From contig NZ_VTUU01000009.1 in the NCBI RefSeq assembly GCF_008370345.1, positions 81,414 through 145,413 on the forward strand: DNA of 64,000 nucleotides. Direction: 5' to 3'. A program made the translations under genes and the position numbers. Shown here one piece after another: positions 13,154-22,628 of the stretch (positions within the stretch are counted from its first letter, which is position 1; the number at the start of each line of letters is the position of its first letter). The notes under the pieces were generated by a model that was given only the letters and a program-made list of their open reading frames with translations, had not been told where the DNA came from and ran no database searches. This DNA comes from Marinobacter salinexigens (lineage in GTDB: Bacteria; Pseudomonadota; Gammaproteobacteria; Pseudomonadales; Oleiphilaceae).

Positions 13154-14530
13154 TTACAGATCTTCAAGGGCCGTAAGCGCCTCACTCAGTTTTGTCACTG
13201 GAATAACCTTCATCCCTTCTATCGCCTTCCGCGGTGCGTTGGCCTTTGGCACTAGGGCGCGGGTAAAACCGTGCTTGGCGGCTTCGTAGATTCTCTCCTG
13301 CCCACTGGGTACTGGCCGAATCTCTCCGGACAGTCCCACTTCGCCAAAGATAACGAGATCCTGCGGCAAGGCCCGATCCCGGAAGGACGAGACGATTGAG
13401 GCCAGCAGTGCCAGGTCGGCGCTGGTCTCGGCGACTTTGACTCCGCCGACGACATTTACAAACACATCCTGATCGGCCACATGCATGCCGCCGTGGCGGT
13501 GAAGAACTGCCAGGAGCATCGCAAGCCGGTTCTGATCGAGGCCGACGGCCACCCGCCTCGGATAGCTGCCCTGTGCCATATCGACCAGAGCCTGGATCTC
13601 CACCAGCATCGGGCGAGTGCCTTCCCATACCACCATCACCACGCTACCGGGAGCGGCTTCTTCTCCCCGATTGAGGAAGATCGCACTGGGGTTTTTGACC
13701 TCCTTCAACCCCTGTTCCACCATGGCAAAAACACCCAGCTCGTTGACGGCGCCAAAGCGGTTCTTGATGCCCCGGAGTGTCCGGTAGCGGCTGTCGCTGG
13801 AGCCTTCGAGCAGAATCGAGCAATCAATCATGTGCTCCAGCACCTTCGGGCCAGCCAGGCTGCCATCTTTCGTGACGTGGCCAACCAGAAACAGGATGGT
13901 GCCGGTCTGTTTGGCGAAGCGGGTCAGGAAGGCGGCGCTCTCACGGACCTGGGACACTGAACCGGGAGCCGATTCAATATCGGCCACGTGCATCACCTGG
14001 ATGCTGTCTACCACCAGTATTCGGGGCTTTTCAGCCTCGGCTACCTGCATTAGCCGTTCGACACTGGTTTCAGAAAGCATTTTCAGGTCTTTGGTTGGCA
14101 GGCCAAGGCGTTTTGCGCGCATGGCGACCTGTTGCAATGACTCCTCGCCAGTCACGTACAGTGCCGGAGTGCTGGCTGCGAGGTGGCAGACCGCCTGGAG
14201 TAATAGTGTACTTTTGCCTGCGCCGGGGTGCCCTCCCATCAGTACGGCTGACCCTTCTACAAGGCCGCCGCCCAGAACCCGGTCAAACTCCTGCATCCCG
14301 GTGCTGATTCGGGGCTGTTCCGCGAGGCTGACGTCATCAAGGCTCTGTACTTCCGCAAGGCTGCCGGCAAACCCCTCGAATCGGGCGCCCCGGGCACCTT
14401 TTGCATTGCTGCTGATGCCCCGCACTTCGCTGATGGTGTTCCAGGCCTGGCAAGCCGTACACTGGCCCTGCCATTTGGAATAATCGGCACCACATTCGGT
14501 GCATACAAACGCAGTTTTAGCTTTTGCCAT
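13154..14530 (-). CDS. radA: DNA repair/recombination ATPase RadA
   Basis: Branch-migration helicase of the RadA/Sms family that works with RecA. The 458-residue protein has an N-terminal zinc finger (Cys10, 13, 24, 27), Walker A GGHPGAGKST at 99-108, the RadA-specific KNRFG motif at 256-260 and a C-terminal Lon-protease-like domain (about 280-450). It is convergent with the PilZ gene and downstream of ettA on the same strand. Confidence 0.97.
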   Translation of the reverse strand: MAKAKTAFVCTECGADYSKWQGQCTACQAWNTISEVRGISSNAKGARGARFEGFAGSLAEVQSLDDVSLAEQPRISTGMQEFDRVLGGGLVEGSAVLMGGHPGAGKSTLLLQAVCHLAASTPALYVTGEESLQQVAMRAKRLGLPTKDLKMLSETSVERLMQVAEAEKPRILVVDSIQVMHVADIESAPGSVSQVRESAAFLTRFAKQTGTILFLVGHVTKDGSLAGPKVLEHMIDCSILLEGSSDSRYRTLRGIKNRFGAVNELGVFAMVEQGLKEVKNPSAIFLNRGEEAAPGSVVMVVWEGTRPMLVEIQALVDMAQGSYPRRVAVGLDQNRLAMLLAVLHRHGGMHVADQDVFVNVVGGVKVAETSADLALLASIVSSFRDRALPQDLVIFGEVGLSGEIRPVPSGQERIYEAAKHGFTRALVPKANAPRKAIEGMKVIPVTKLSEALTALEDL

Positions 14531-14570
14531 AGGAGATCAGGAACGTCCGGATGGGAGAGGGATACAAGAA

Positions 14571-14596
14571 GGGCCAGACAGTTAACCGTCTGACCC
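14571..14596 (-). terminator. Probable terminator after ettA
   Basis: On the minus strand GGGTCAGAC pairs with GTCTGGCCC (one G-U pair) around an 8-base loop, followed by a T-rich but interrupted tail. It lies just past the ettA stop and before radA. Confidence 0.5.
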
Positions 14597-14604
14597 TCTA
14601 TGGC

Positions 14605-16266
14605 TTATGCCAGTTTCTTGTACTTCATGCGCTGGGGCACCATGGCTGAATCGCCTTTACGCTTCTTGTGGTCTTCATCGTATTCGCTGAAGTTACCTTC
14701 GAAGTAAACCACTTCGCCATCGTCCTCAAAGGCCAGGATGTGCGTGGCGACACGGTCGAGGAACCACCGGTCGTGCGAGATAACCAGTGCGGATCCGGGG
14801 AAGTTGAGCAGTGCTTCTTCCAGGGCGCGCAGGGTTTCGACGTCGAGATCGTTGGTCGGTTCGTCCAGCAGCAACACGTTGCCGCCTTCTTTGAGCAACT
14901 TGGCCAGGTGGAGTCGGTTGCGCTCACCGCCAGACAAGTCGCCAACACGCTTCTGCTGATCGGTGCCTTTGAAATTGAAGCGGCCAACATAGGCGCGGGA
15001 CGGTGTTTCGTAGTTGCCAACCTTGATGATGTCCTGGCCGTCACTCAGTTCTTCCCACACGGTCTTGCTGCCGTCCAGATCACGCATCTGGTCAACGTAG
15101 GCCAGTTGAACGGTTTCACCGACCGTAATTGACCCTGCATCAGGCTGATCTTTGCCGGCGATCATGCGGAACAGAGTGGATTTACCTGCGCCATTACCGC
15201 CGATGATGCCGACGATTGCACCCTGTGGAACGTTGAGAGATACGTTCTCATAAAGCAGACGGTCGTCAAACGACTTGCTGATGCTATCCACTTCAATAAC
15301 TTTGTCGCCCAGACGCGGTCCGGGTGGGATGTAAAGCTCATTGGTCTCGTTGCGTGACTGGAATTCCTGGGAGCTCATCTCTTCAAAGCGTGCCAGACGG
15401 GCCTTACTCTTGGACTGGCGGCCTTTGGCATTAGAGCGAACCCACTCAAGCTCGTGCTTGACGGCTTTCTGATGGGCAGCTTCCTGCTTGGCTTCCATCT
15501 CCAGTCGCTTCTCTTTGTTCTCCAGCCACTGGCTGTAGTTGCCTTCGAACGGTATGCCGTGCCCCCGGTCCAGTTCCAGGATCCAGCCGGCAACGTTGTC
15601 CAGGAAGTAGCGGTCGTGGGTGATGGCAACCACGGTACCGTTATAATCGTGGAGGAAGCGCTCGAGCCAGGCAACGGATTCTGCGTCCAGGTGGTTGGTT
15701 GGCTCGTCCAGCAGCAGCATGTCGGGTCCGGACAGTAGCAGGCGGCACAGGGCGACACGGCGTCGCTCACCACCAGAGAGGTTTTTTACCATCTGATCCC
15801 AGGCCGGCAGGCGGAGAGCATCGGCCGCAACTTCCATTTTCCGCTCAATATCATGGCCGTCGGTTGCCTGGATGTAGGCTTCGAGTTGGCCTTGTTTCTT
15901 GGCGAGTGCGTCGAAATCAGCATCCGGTTCGGCATAGGCGGCGTAAACCTTGTCTAGTTCTGCCAGCGCGTCGTGAACGCCAGAAACGGCTTCATCAACC
16001 ACTTCTTTAACCGTTTTGGCATCATCCAGTTCGGGCTCCTGGGGCAGGTAGCCGACGTTGATACCTGGCTGAGGTCTGGCTTCGCCGATGTAGTCCTGGT
16101 CAACACCGGCCATGATTCGAAGCAGGGTGGACTTACCAGAACCGTTGAGACCCAGTACGCCGATTTTGGCGCCCGGGAAGAAGCTCAGGGAGATGTCCTT
16201 GAGGATTTCACGCTTGGGCGGAACCACTTTGCCCACGCGGTTCATGGTGTATACATACTGGGCCAT
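14605..16266 (-). CDS. ettA: Energy-dependent translational throttle EttA (ABC-F ATPase)
   Basis: Ribosome-binding ABC-F protein that gates the first steps of elongation according to ATP level; cytoplasmic, with no membrane domain. The frame is open 107 codons further, but MAQYVYTMNRVGKVVPPK is the conserved family N terminus and gives 553 residues (E. coli EttA 555). Two ABC cassettes: Walker A GLNGSGKST and GGNGAGKST, signatures LSGGERRRVA and LSGGERNRLH, and the repeated LLLDEPTNxLD. The tRNA-facing linker between the cassettes (about 240-300) is charged, as expected. AGAGGA lies 11 bases upstream of the start. It is divergent from glyA. Confidence 0.95.
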   Translation of the reverse strand: MAQYVYTMNRVGKVVPPKREILKDISLSFFPGAKIGVLGLNGSGKSTLLRIMAGVDQDYIGEARPQPGINVGYLPQEPELDDAKTVKEVVDEAVSGVHDALAELDKVYAAYAEPDADFDALAKKQGQLEAYIQATDGHDIERKMEVAADALRLPAWDQMVKNLSGGERRRVALCRLLLSGPDMLLLDEPTNHLDAESVAWLERFLHDYNGTVVAITHDRYFLDNVAGWILELDRGHGIPFEGNYSQWLENKEKRLEMEAKQEAAHQKAVKHELEWVRSNAKGRQSKSKARLARFEEMSSQEFQSRNETNELYIPPGPRLGDKVIEVDSISKSFDDRLLYENVSLNVPQGAIVGIIGGNGAGKSTLFRMIAGKDQPDAGSITVGETVQLAYVDQMRDLDGSKTVWEELSDGQDIIKVGNYETPSRAYVGRFNFKGTDQQKRVGDLSGGERNRLHLAKLLKEGGNVLLLDEPTNDLDVETLRALEEALLNFPGSALVISHDRWFLDRVATHILAFEDDGEVVYFEGNFSEYDEDHKKRKGDSAMVPQRMKYKKLA

Positions 16267-16360
16267 AACAGGCTGCATCCTCTGTTGTAATCGGAGGTAG
16301 GAAAAAGTAACTCTTGAATTAGCCCCGTAAGGTAGCGAAACCGGCAAGCTATAGCAATTG

Positions 16361-16398
16361 AGGAGAAACCGGGATAAAGCGGTATGGCGGTTTCTCCT
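16361..16398. repeat. 11-bp perfect inverted repeat between ettA and glyA
   Basis: AGGAGAAACCG and its exact complement are separated by 16 bases. Neither side carries a T run, so it is not a standard terminator. It sits in the 265-base gap between two divergent genes, where it could be an operator or the base of a leader hairpin. A possible glyA -10 (TAGAAT, 16447-16452) lies 49 bases downstream without a convincing -35. Confidence 0.6.
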
Positions 16399-16531
16399 GA
16401 GGCGCGTGGTGCGGTTTAAAGGATGATTTTTTACCCATTTGTAAGATAGAATAGCGGCCCAATTTTTCAGGGAGCCTGAGGACCTGTTCAGGGCTCTCCG
16501 GGCCAGCCAAGCACACAGGGGCACCGCATCC

Positions 16532-17785
16532 ATGTTTAATCGTGAAATGAAAATCGCCGGTTTTGACGACGAGCTCTGGAACGCCATGCAGGCGGAAGAG
16601 AAGCGGCAGGAAGCTCACATCGAGCTGATCGCTTCCGAGAACTACACCAGCCCCCGGGTTATGGAAGCCCAGGGCAGTGTGCTGACCAACAAGTATGCTG
16701 AAGGCTACCCTGGAAAGCGCTACTACGGTGGTTGTGAGTTTGTGGATATTGCTGAAGAGCTGGCTATCAACCGCGCCAAAGAACTGTTCGGCGCTGCTTA
16801 CGCCAATGTTCAGCCTCATTCGGGTTCCCAGGCAAACTCTGCTGTGTTCATGGCGCTGGTCAAGCCGGGCGATACCGTTCTTGGTATGAGCCTCGCGCAC
16901 GGTGGTCACTTGACTCACGGCGCCAGCGTTAACTTTTCGGGCAAGATCTACAATGCCGTGCAGTATGGTCTGAACCCGGAAACCGGCCTGATCGATTACG
17001 ACGAAGTAGAAGCTCTGGCGGTTGAGCACAAACCGAAAATGATCATCGCAGGCTTCTCTGCATACTCTCAGGAGCTGGACTTTGCCCGCTTCCGTGAGAT
17101 CGCGGATAAGGTCGGTGCCTACCTGTTTGTTGACATGGCGCACGTTGCAGGCCTGGTTGCCGCTGGCGTTTATCCGGATCCGGTTCCCCATGCTCACGTT
17201 GTTGCTACCACCACTCACAAGACTCTGCGTGGGCCCCGCGGTGGTCTGATCCTGGCGTGTGACGATGAGGATATCCAGAAAAAGCTGAACTCCGCGGTGT
17301 TCCCGGGTGGTCAGGGTGGTCCTCTGATGCACGTGATTGCTGCCAAGGCAGTTTGCTTCAAGGAAGCAATGAGCGATGAATTCAAGGCCTACCAGCAGCA
17401 GGTTGTGAAGAATGCGTCTGCCATGGCCGAAGTTTTCATCGAGCGTGGATACGACGTGGTTTCCGGTGGCACCAAGAACCATCTGTTCCTGTTGAGCCTG
17501 ATCAAGCAGGACATCACCGGTAAAGATGCTGACGCAGCCCTCGGCCGTGCTCACATCACCGTAAATAAGAACGCTGTTCCGAACGATCCACGCTCCCCGT
17601 TCGTGACTTCGGGTCTCCGTATCGGTACCCCGGCGATCACTACCCGTGGCTTCGGCGAGGTCGAGAGCCGTGAGCTGGCTGGCTGGATTTGCGATATTCT
17701 GGATAATCTTGAAGACGAAGCTGTTAACGCCCGTGTCCGCGAGCAGGTTGAAGCCCTGTGCGCGCGTTTCCCGGTATACGGCTAA
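16532..17785 (+). CDS. glyA: Serine hydroxymethyltransferase
   Basis: PLP enzyme converting serine and tetrahydrofolate into glycine and methylene-THF, the main one-carbon source. The 417-residue length equals the E. coli enzyme. PLP-binding Lys230 is in [13 protein letters not shown], and the conserved [11 protein letters not shown] (30-40), PHSGSQAN and [10 protein letters not shown] segments are present. AGGGG lies 10 bases before the ATG. It is followed by a long hairpin and then nrdR. Confidence 0.98.
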   Translation: MFNREMKIAGFDDELWNAMQAEEKRQEAHIELIASENYTSPRVMEAQGSVLTNKYAEGYPGKRYYGGCEFVDIAEELAINRAKELFGAAYANVQPHSGSQANSAVFMALVKPGDTVLGMSLAHGGHLTHGASVNFSGKIYNAVQYGLNPETGLIDYDEVEALAVEHKPKMIIAGFSAYSQELDFARFREIADKVGAYLFVDMAHVAGLVAAGVYPDPVPHAHVVATTTHKTLRGPRGGLILACDDEDIQKKLNSAVFPGGQGGPLMHVIAAKAVCFKEAMSDEFKAYQQQVVKNASAMAEVFIERGYDVVSGGTKNHLFLLSLIKQDITGKDADAALGRAHITVNKNAVPNDPRSPFVTSGLRIGTPAITTRGFGEVESRELAGWICDILDNLEDEAVNARVREQVEALCARFPVYG

Positions 17786-17801
17786 CCGTCTGGTAAGTCT
17801 C

Positions 17802-17835
17802 ACCGTCAATTGCCCAGACCTGGGCAATTGACGGT
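17802..17835. repeat. 15-bp perfect hairpin between glyA and nrdR
   Basis: Arms of 15 bases (outer ACCGTC, inner TTGCCCA / TGGGCAA) around a GACC tetraloop. There is no T run on either strand. It ends 20 bases before the nrdR start. It could be an RNA stabiliser or processing signal, or an inefficient terminator. The sequence does not resemble the NrdR box I know. Confidence 0.75.
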
Positions 17836-17855
17836 AATCCCCGGAGTTATTAATT

Positions 17856-18374
17856 ATGCATTGTCCCTTCTGTGGTGAAGCAGATACCAAGGTGATCGAT
17901 TCCCGGCTGGTGGCTGAGGGCGATCAGGTGCGTCGCCGCAGGGAATGTCTCTCCTGTCATGAGCGTTTTACCACGTTCGAAAGTGCGGAGTTGGTCATGC
18001 CTCGGGTGGTCAAGCAGGACGGTACCCGTCAACCCTTTGATGAAGAAAAACTGCGCTCCGGTATCATGAAGGCGCTTGAGAAGCGCCCTGTCAGCATTGA
18101 GGAGATTGATGCTGCGCTGAACAGAATCAAATACCGTTTGCGGGCGACGGGGGAGCGGGAGATCAAGTCCATGCAACTTGGTGAGGAAGTTATGACCGAG
18201 TTGCGGCAGCTCGATAAGGTGGCCTATGTGCGGTTTGCATCGGTGTACCGGAGCTTTCAGGATCTCAATGAATTCAAGGAAGAGATCGAGCGTCTGTCTG
18301 CGAACAGTGGCGAGAACGCAGTCGATGTTGCGAAGGCCCTCGCGGACAACCATTCATCAAAAGGAAAGGCATGA
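17856..18374 (+). CDS. nrdR: Transcriptional repressor NrdR
   Basis: ATP/dATP-sensing zinc-ribbon repressor of ribonucleotide reductase genes. The N-terminal zinc ribbon has Cys3, Cys6, Cys31 and Cys34. An ATP-cone domain follows from about 48 to 138 ([28 protein letters not shown]). At 172 residues it is slightly longer than average through an extended C-terminal tail. GGAG lies upstream of the start. Its stop overlaps the ribD start by 4 bases, the usual nrdR-rib arrangement. Confidence 0.97.
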   Translation: MHCPFCGEADTKVIDSRLVAEGDQVRRRRECLSCHERFTTFESAELVMPRVVKQDGTRQPFDEEKLRSGIMKALEKRPVSIEEIDAALNRIKYRLRATGEREIKSMQLGEEVMTELRQLDKVAYVRFASVYRSFQDLNEFKEEIERLSANSGENAVDVAKALADNHSSKGKA

Positions 18375-19486
18375 TCAGCGACCGTGACCGTGCCATGATG
18401 GCGCGGGCCATACAGCTAGCCTGGCGCGGCCGGTACTCGACCCATCCGAATCCCCGGGTAGGCTGTGTGATCGCGCAGGGCGATGTCATTGTGGGGGAAG
18501 GCTGGCATGAGCGTGCTGGTGAGGGCCACGCTGAAGTCCGTGCCCTGAGTCAGGCCGGTGGTGCCGCCCGTGGTGGAACCGCTTACGTTACGCTTGAACC
18601 CTGCAGCCATTTTGGTCGCACGCCACCCTGCGCCAGGGCGTTGATTGATGCGGGCGTTGCTCATGTTTTCGCCGCAACGAAAGACCCGAATCCTTCCGTA
18701 TCCGGGCGCGGCCTGGAAATGCTGCGCGAATCCGGAATCAGGGTGACAGAGGGCTTGCTGTCTGACGAGGCCAGCCGACTGAACCCGGGCTTTATGAAAC
18801 GCATGACGACGGGGCGCCCATGGGTGCGCCTGAAAATGGCCGCGAGTCTCGATGGCAGAACAGCCATGGCGTCGGGTGAAAGCCAGTGGATCACAGGCCC
18901 CGAGGCGCGGAAGGATGTTCAGCGGCTGAGGGCTATGAGTGATGCGATACTGACGGGTGTTGGCACGGTTCTGGCAGATGACCCTTCTCTCACGGTACGT
19001 CGTGATGAAATGGGGGATATCGGAGAGGCTACTGAGCCCTCCCGGCAACCTCTGCGGGTTATTGCTGACCGGGACGCACGAACCCCGGCAGCCGCCAAGA
19101 TCCTGCGAGGAGGCAATGTGCAGGTGTTCTGTGCATCTTCAGCGTTACCCACTGCGCCTGCGCAGGATCTGGCTGCCCTGGGGATTAGTCTCACCGGTGT
19201 GGCGTGGAAAGATAATGGTATTGATGTTGCCGAGCTCCTCGATTCGTTGGGCGAGCTGGGTATCAATGAATTGTTAGTTGAGGCGGGGCCGACGCTGGCC
19301 GGGACGTTTATCAGCGAAAGACTGGTGGATGAACTCTGGCTCTATCAGGCCCCGGTCTTCCTTGGAAGTACCGGGCGGCCGACCGCCTATCTGCCGCTGG
19401 ATAGCATGGCAGACAAAGTACAATGGAAGGTGCTGGACAGACGTCAGGTGGGTGAGGATCAAAGGCTGATCCTGGCGCGCCGGTAA
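18371..19486 (+). CDS. ribD: Bifunctional riboflavin deaminase/reductase RibD
   Basis: Deaminates and then reduces the pyrimidine intermediate after GTP cyclohydrolase II in riboflavin synthesis. The N-terminal CMP/dCMP-deaminase-type zinc domain has His53, Glu55, Cys78 and Cys87. The C-terminal NADPH reductase domain covers about 150-365 ([29 protein letters not shown]). AGGAAAGG precedes an ATG that overlaps the nrdR stop. The next gene is ribB after only 63 bases, so the riboflavin synthase gene that normally lies here in Pseudomonas is absent from this position. Confidence 0.96.
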   Translation: MISDRDRAMMARAIQLAWRGRYSTHPNPRVGCVIAQGDVIVGEGWHERAGEGHAEVRALSQAGGAARGGTAYVTLEPCSHFGRTPPCARALIDAGVAHVFAATKDPNPSVSGRGLEMLRESGIRVTEGLLSDEASRLNPGFMKRMTTGRPWVRLKMAASLDGRTAMASGESQWITGPEARKDVQRLRAMSDAILTGVGTVLADDPSLTVRRDEMGDIGEATEPSRQPLRVIADRDARTPAAAKILRGGNVQVFCASSALPTAPAQDLAALGISLTGVAWKDNGIDVAELLDSLGELGINELLVEAGPTLAGTFISERLVDELWLYQAPVFLGSTGRPTAYLPLDSMADKVQWKVLDRRQVGEDQRLILARR

Positions 19487-19549
19487 TCTCTAAATTCACG
19501 GCCTGCCCACAGCGACATCCAGCAGGCACGCCGAAAGGTTCAAATCCGT

Positions 19550-20665
19550 ATGGCACTGAACACTGTAGAAGACATCATAGAAGATATCCGTCAGGGCAAA
19601 ATGGTCATTCTGATGGATGATGAAGACCGCGAGAATGAAGGTGATCTGGTTATGGCGGCGGAGCATTGTACCGCTGACGATATCAACTTCATGGCCCGCT
19701 TTGGTCGTGGGCTGATCTGTATGCCAATGACCCGCACCCGATGTGAACAGTTGGGGTTGCCACTGATGGTGCAGCAAAACGCCTCCGGCTTTGGCACCAA
19801 GTTCACACTGTCGATCGAAGCCAAAGAGGGTGTTACCACGGGCATCTCCGCTGCCGATCGTGCTCGCACTGTGCAGGCGGCTGTTGCCCGCGACGCCAAG
19901 GCTTCGGATCTGGTGCAGCCCGGGCATATTTTCCCGCTGATGTCTGATCCTGGCGGTGTTCTGAGTCGTGCAGGCCATACCGAGGCTTCGTGTGATCTTG
20001 CTTCGCTTGCCGGCTGTGAGCCTGCAGGTGTGATCTGTGAAGTTATGAACGATGACGGCTCCATGGCCCGCCGGGAAGATCTGGAGCGCTTTGCAGAAGA
20101 GCACAACCTCAAGATTGGAACCATTGCTGACCTGATCCACTACCGGACGATGAACGAGCGTACCGTAGAGTGCGTGGAAGAAAATGATCTGGACACCGAG
20201 TACGGTGTGTTCAAGCTACGCACCTATCGTGACAATATTCAGGGTGCGACTCACCTGGCGATGGTCAGGGGTGATATCAGCCCCGATGAGCCGGTACTGG
20301 TCCGGGTCCATATTACCGATACGCTGAGGGATCTGTTGGGTGCCCGTCGCAAGGACTCCAGGAGCTGGCCGCTGCATCACGCGCTGGAAAAAGTCGCAAA
20401 TGACGGCGCGGGTGTTGTTGTGTTGCTGAACAGTGCCGAAGACAGTTATAACCTGGAAGACCGTATCCACGAGTTCTTTGATGAAGGACAAGGGGCATCC
20501 GGCAAGGGCAGTTCCGGTGTTTACTTTACGGTTGGCACAGGTTCCCAGATTCTGAAGGATATTGGTGTCGGTAAGATGCGGTTGCTGAGTCCGCCGGTCA
20601 AATTCTCCGCTATTTCGGGCTTTGATCTTGAGGTAGTCGAGTACGTTCCCTACACCCCAGAATGA
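19550..20665 (+). CDS. ribB: 3,4-dihydroxy-2-butanone-4-phosphate synthase with degenerate GCHII domain
   Basis: Makes the four-carbon precursor of riboflavin from ribulose 5-phosphate. Residues 1-200 are a complete DHBP synthase ([11 protein letters not shown] near 23-33, [22 protein letters not shown]). Residues about 205-371 have the fold signature of GTP cyclohydrolase II. However, the stretch after VRVH, where the true enzyme has its three zinc cysteines (C...CDCG), reads [17 protein letters not shown] with no cysteine. So the second half should not act as a cyclohydrolase, and the protein is of the RibBX type rather than a true RibBA. A separate ribA is expected elsewhere in the genome. 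Confidence 0.9.
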   Translation: MALNTVEDIIEDIRQGKMVILMDDEDRENEGDLVMAAEHCTADDINFMARFGRGLICMPMTRTRCEQLGLPLMVQQNASGFGTKFTLSIEAKEGVTTGISAADRARTVQAAVARDAKASDLVQPGHIFPLMSDPGGVLSRAGHTEASCDLASLAGCEPAGVICEVMNDDGSMARREDLERFAEEHNLKIGTIADLIHYRTMNERTVECVEENDLDTEYGVFKLRTYRDNIQGATHLAMVRGDISPDEPVLVRVHITDTLRDLLGARRKDSRSWPLHHALEKVANDGAGVVVLLNSAEDSYNLEDRIHEFFDEGQGASGKGSSGVYFTVGTGSQILKDIGVGKMRLLSPPVKFSAISGFDLEVVEYVPYTPE

Positions 20666-20713
20666 TTAACCCGGCCGGAGCATTATGTCCTCCGGCCCGT
20701 GAAGGAGCCATGC

Positions 20714-21190
20714 ATGGCAGATATCAAGGTAATTGAAGGTGACTTTACTCAGTGCAGCGGTCGTTATGCACTGGTTGTAGGCCGTTTTAACGGCTTTGTT
20801 GTGGAAAGCCTGGTTGAAGGTGCCGTAGACACGCTGCGCCGCCACGGTATTTCTGATGACGATATTGCCATCATTCGTGTTCCTGGCGCTTATGAAATGC
20901 CGCTGGCAGTCAAGCGCGTTGCTGAAACCAGCAACTACGACGCGATTATTGCACTGGGAGCCGTTATTCGCGGCGGAACCCCGCACTTCGAGTATGTTGC
21001 GGGTGAAGCTTCCAGTGGTCTCGGTGCGGTGAGCCTGGATACCGATGTCCCTGTGACTTTCGGTGTGCTGACCGTGGATTCCATTGAGCAGGCCATTGAG
21101 CGCTCTGGTACCAAAGCAGGTAACAAAGGTGCCGAGGCAGCGATTACCGCACTGGAAATGGTAAGCCTGTTCAAGAAACTGGGTGAGTAA
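20714..21190 (+). CDS. ribH: 6,7-dimethyl-8-ribityllumazine synthase
   Basis: Condenses the RibB and RibD products to lumazine, the penultimate step of riboflavin synthesis. The 158-residue protein has the substrate-binding GRFNGFV near 23-29, [10 protein letters not shown], and the catalytic His in [11 protein letters not shown]. The frame is open five codons earlier, but the ATG used here has GAAGGAG seven bases upstream. Its TAA overlaps the nusB ATG by one base. Confidence 0.96.
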   Translation: MADIKVIEGDFTQCSGRYALVVGRFNGFVVESLVEGAVDTLRRHGISDDDIAIIRVPGAYEMPLAVKRVAETSNYDAIIALGAVIRGGTPHFEYVAGEASSGLGAVSLDTDVPVTFGVLTVDSIEQAIERSGTKAGNKGAEAAITALEMVSLFKKLGE

Positions 21191-21669
21191 TGAGCACAAA
21201 CGAAGACCATCCGTCCCAGCCGGCGCCTACCGGCCAACCTAAGGCTGGTGACCGCCGCAGGGCACGGGCTCTTGCGATGCAGGGGTTATACCAGCGCCAC
21301 TTCAGCAAAAGCCGGATCTCGGACATAGAGGCTGAGTTCATGGTCGACAACGACATGAGCAAAGTGGATCTACTGTATTTCCGTGACGTGCTCAGGGGCG
21401 TTGATCGTGAGCAGCAGGCGCTGGACGAGATTCTCGAGCCTTTCCTGGATCGTCCGCTCAGTGAAGTTGATCCGATCGAGCTGGCCATTGTGCGCCTTGG
21501 TGCATACGAGCTTAAGCATCGCCTGGATGTTCCCTATAAAGTGGTGATTAACGAAGGCATCGAAATGGCAAAACGTTTCGGTGGCACGGAAGGTCACAAG
21601 TTTGTGAACAGCATTCTGGACAAGCTCAGTCGCCGACTGAGGCTCGCAGAGACCCGCCCTTCACGGTAA
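21190..21669 (+). CDS. nusB: Transcription antitermination factor NusB
   Basis: RNA-binding factor that joins NusE/S10 on boxA of rRNA leaders. It is an all-helical protein of 159 residues with the basic N-terminal segment (RRRARALAMQGLYQ) and the conserved LGAYELKHRLDVPYKVVINEGIEMAKRFGGTEGHKFVNSILDK block, of which VVINEGIEMAKRFGG is the most conserved part. One-base start/stop overlaps link it to ribH and thiL, so the four genes are translated in a chain. A boxA site it would act on is visible at the end of this window. Confidence 0.97.
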   Translation: MSTNEDHPSQPAPTGQPKAGDRRRARALAMQGLYQRHFSKSRISDIEAEFMVDNDMSKVDLLYFRDVLRGVDREQQALDEILEPFLDRPLSEVDPIELAIVRLGAYELKHRLDVPYKVVINEGIEMAKRFGGTEGHKFVNSILDKLSRRLRLAETRPSR

Positions 21670-22628
21670 TGGGTGAGTTTGAGCTGATTCGGCGCTATTT
21701 TCGCCCCCTTTCCGGGAATGCTGGCTCCGAAGCCATCATTCTCGGAATAGGGGACGATTGCGCCATTCAGCGGATTCCCGATGGACACGACCTGGTATTT
21801 TCTGTCGATACCATGGTCGAAGGTGTTCACTTTCCCCTCAATTACAACCCCGAAAACCTTGCCTGGCGTTCTCTGGCCGCCGCAGTTAGTGATCTCGCGG
21901 CCATGGGGGCCTCCCCAGTCTGTTTCACCCTGGCGTTGACTCTGCCGCAATCCGATGACACCTGGGTCGAATCGTTCGCGCGGGGGCTCTCTCAGGCCAG
22001 CCGTGCCTTTGGCTTGTCCCTCGTCGGCGGGGATACTACCCGTGGGGCGCTGACCCTGAGTATTCAGGTGCATGGAACCGTTCCCCGCGGCGGGGCTTTG
22101 ACCCGAGGTGGTGCGAATGTCGGCGACCTTGTCTGTGTGTCCGGAACCTTGGGAGATGCCGGCCAGGCGCTCGATTATCTGGAGCTGGAATGCCCGGAAG
22201 GAGACGTTGCTTCGGTGCTGGCGCGTTATCATCGTCCTGCTCCGCGCTTGTCCCTGGGTATGGCACTTGCCGGATGTGCGTCAGCCGCTATCGACGTCTC
22301 GGATGGGCTGGTCGCGGATCTGGGGCATATCCTCGATGCGTCTGAGGTGGGGGCGGTCGTGGATGCCAGTTGCCTGCCGATATCTCCGGCCCTGAGGCGC
22401 CTGGCGGGCACCAATGCTGCCAGTAAGGCGCTGTATTCCGGTGACGACTACGAGCTCTGTGTCACCATTCCGAGGGAAAAATGGGTGGATGCAGGCAGCA
22501 GGGTTCGTGAAGCGTTGACGGTAGTAGGTCACATTGATGCGTCGCGGGGGCTGCGTATTTTGGGCCCGGATGGCGAGGAAGCACTTGCCAGGGATGCGGG
22601 GTTTGACCATTTCAGGAGTAACAGATGA
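21669..22628 (+). CDS. thiL: Thiamine-monophosphate kinase
   Basis: ATP-dependent phosphorylation of thiamine monophosphate to the diphosphate cofactor. The 319-residue AIRS-like protein has GIGDDCAI near 26-33, the metal-binding SVDTMVEGVHF, VSDLAAMGASP, GGDTTRG and the C-terminal AIDVSDGL and GDDYEL motifs. The start overlaps nusB by one base and the end overlaps pgpA by four bases. Confidence 0.97.
   Translation: MGEFELIRRYFRPLSGNAGSEAIILGIGDDCAIQRIPDGHDLVFSVDTMVEGVHFPLNYNPENLAWRSLAAAVSDLAAMGASPVCFTLALTLPQSDDTWVESFARGLSQASRAFGLSLVGGDTTRGALTLSIQVHGTVPRGGALTRGGANVGDLVCVSGTLGDAGQALDYLELECPEGDVASVLARYHRPAPRLSLGMALAGCASAAIDVSDGLVADLGHILDASEVGAVVDASCLPISPALRRLAGTNAASKALYSGDDYELCVTIPREKWVDAGSRVREALTVVGHIDASRGLRILGPDGEEALARDAGFDHFRSNR

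Noticed and set aside
17802..17835. The glyA-nrdR hairpin as an NrdR box
   Set aside because: NrdR boxes are AT-rich palindromes near ACACTATATATTGTGT. This one is different in sequence and structure.
16349..17890. A 513-codon open frame antisense to glyA
   Set aside because: Shadow of the well-defined glyA gene; it crosses the intergenic hairpin and starts within nrdR.
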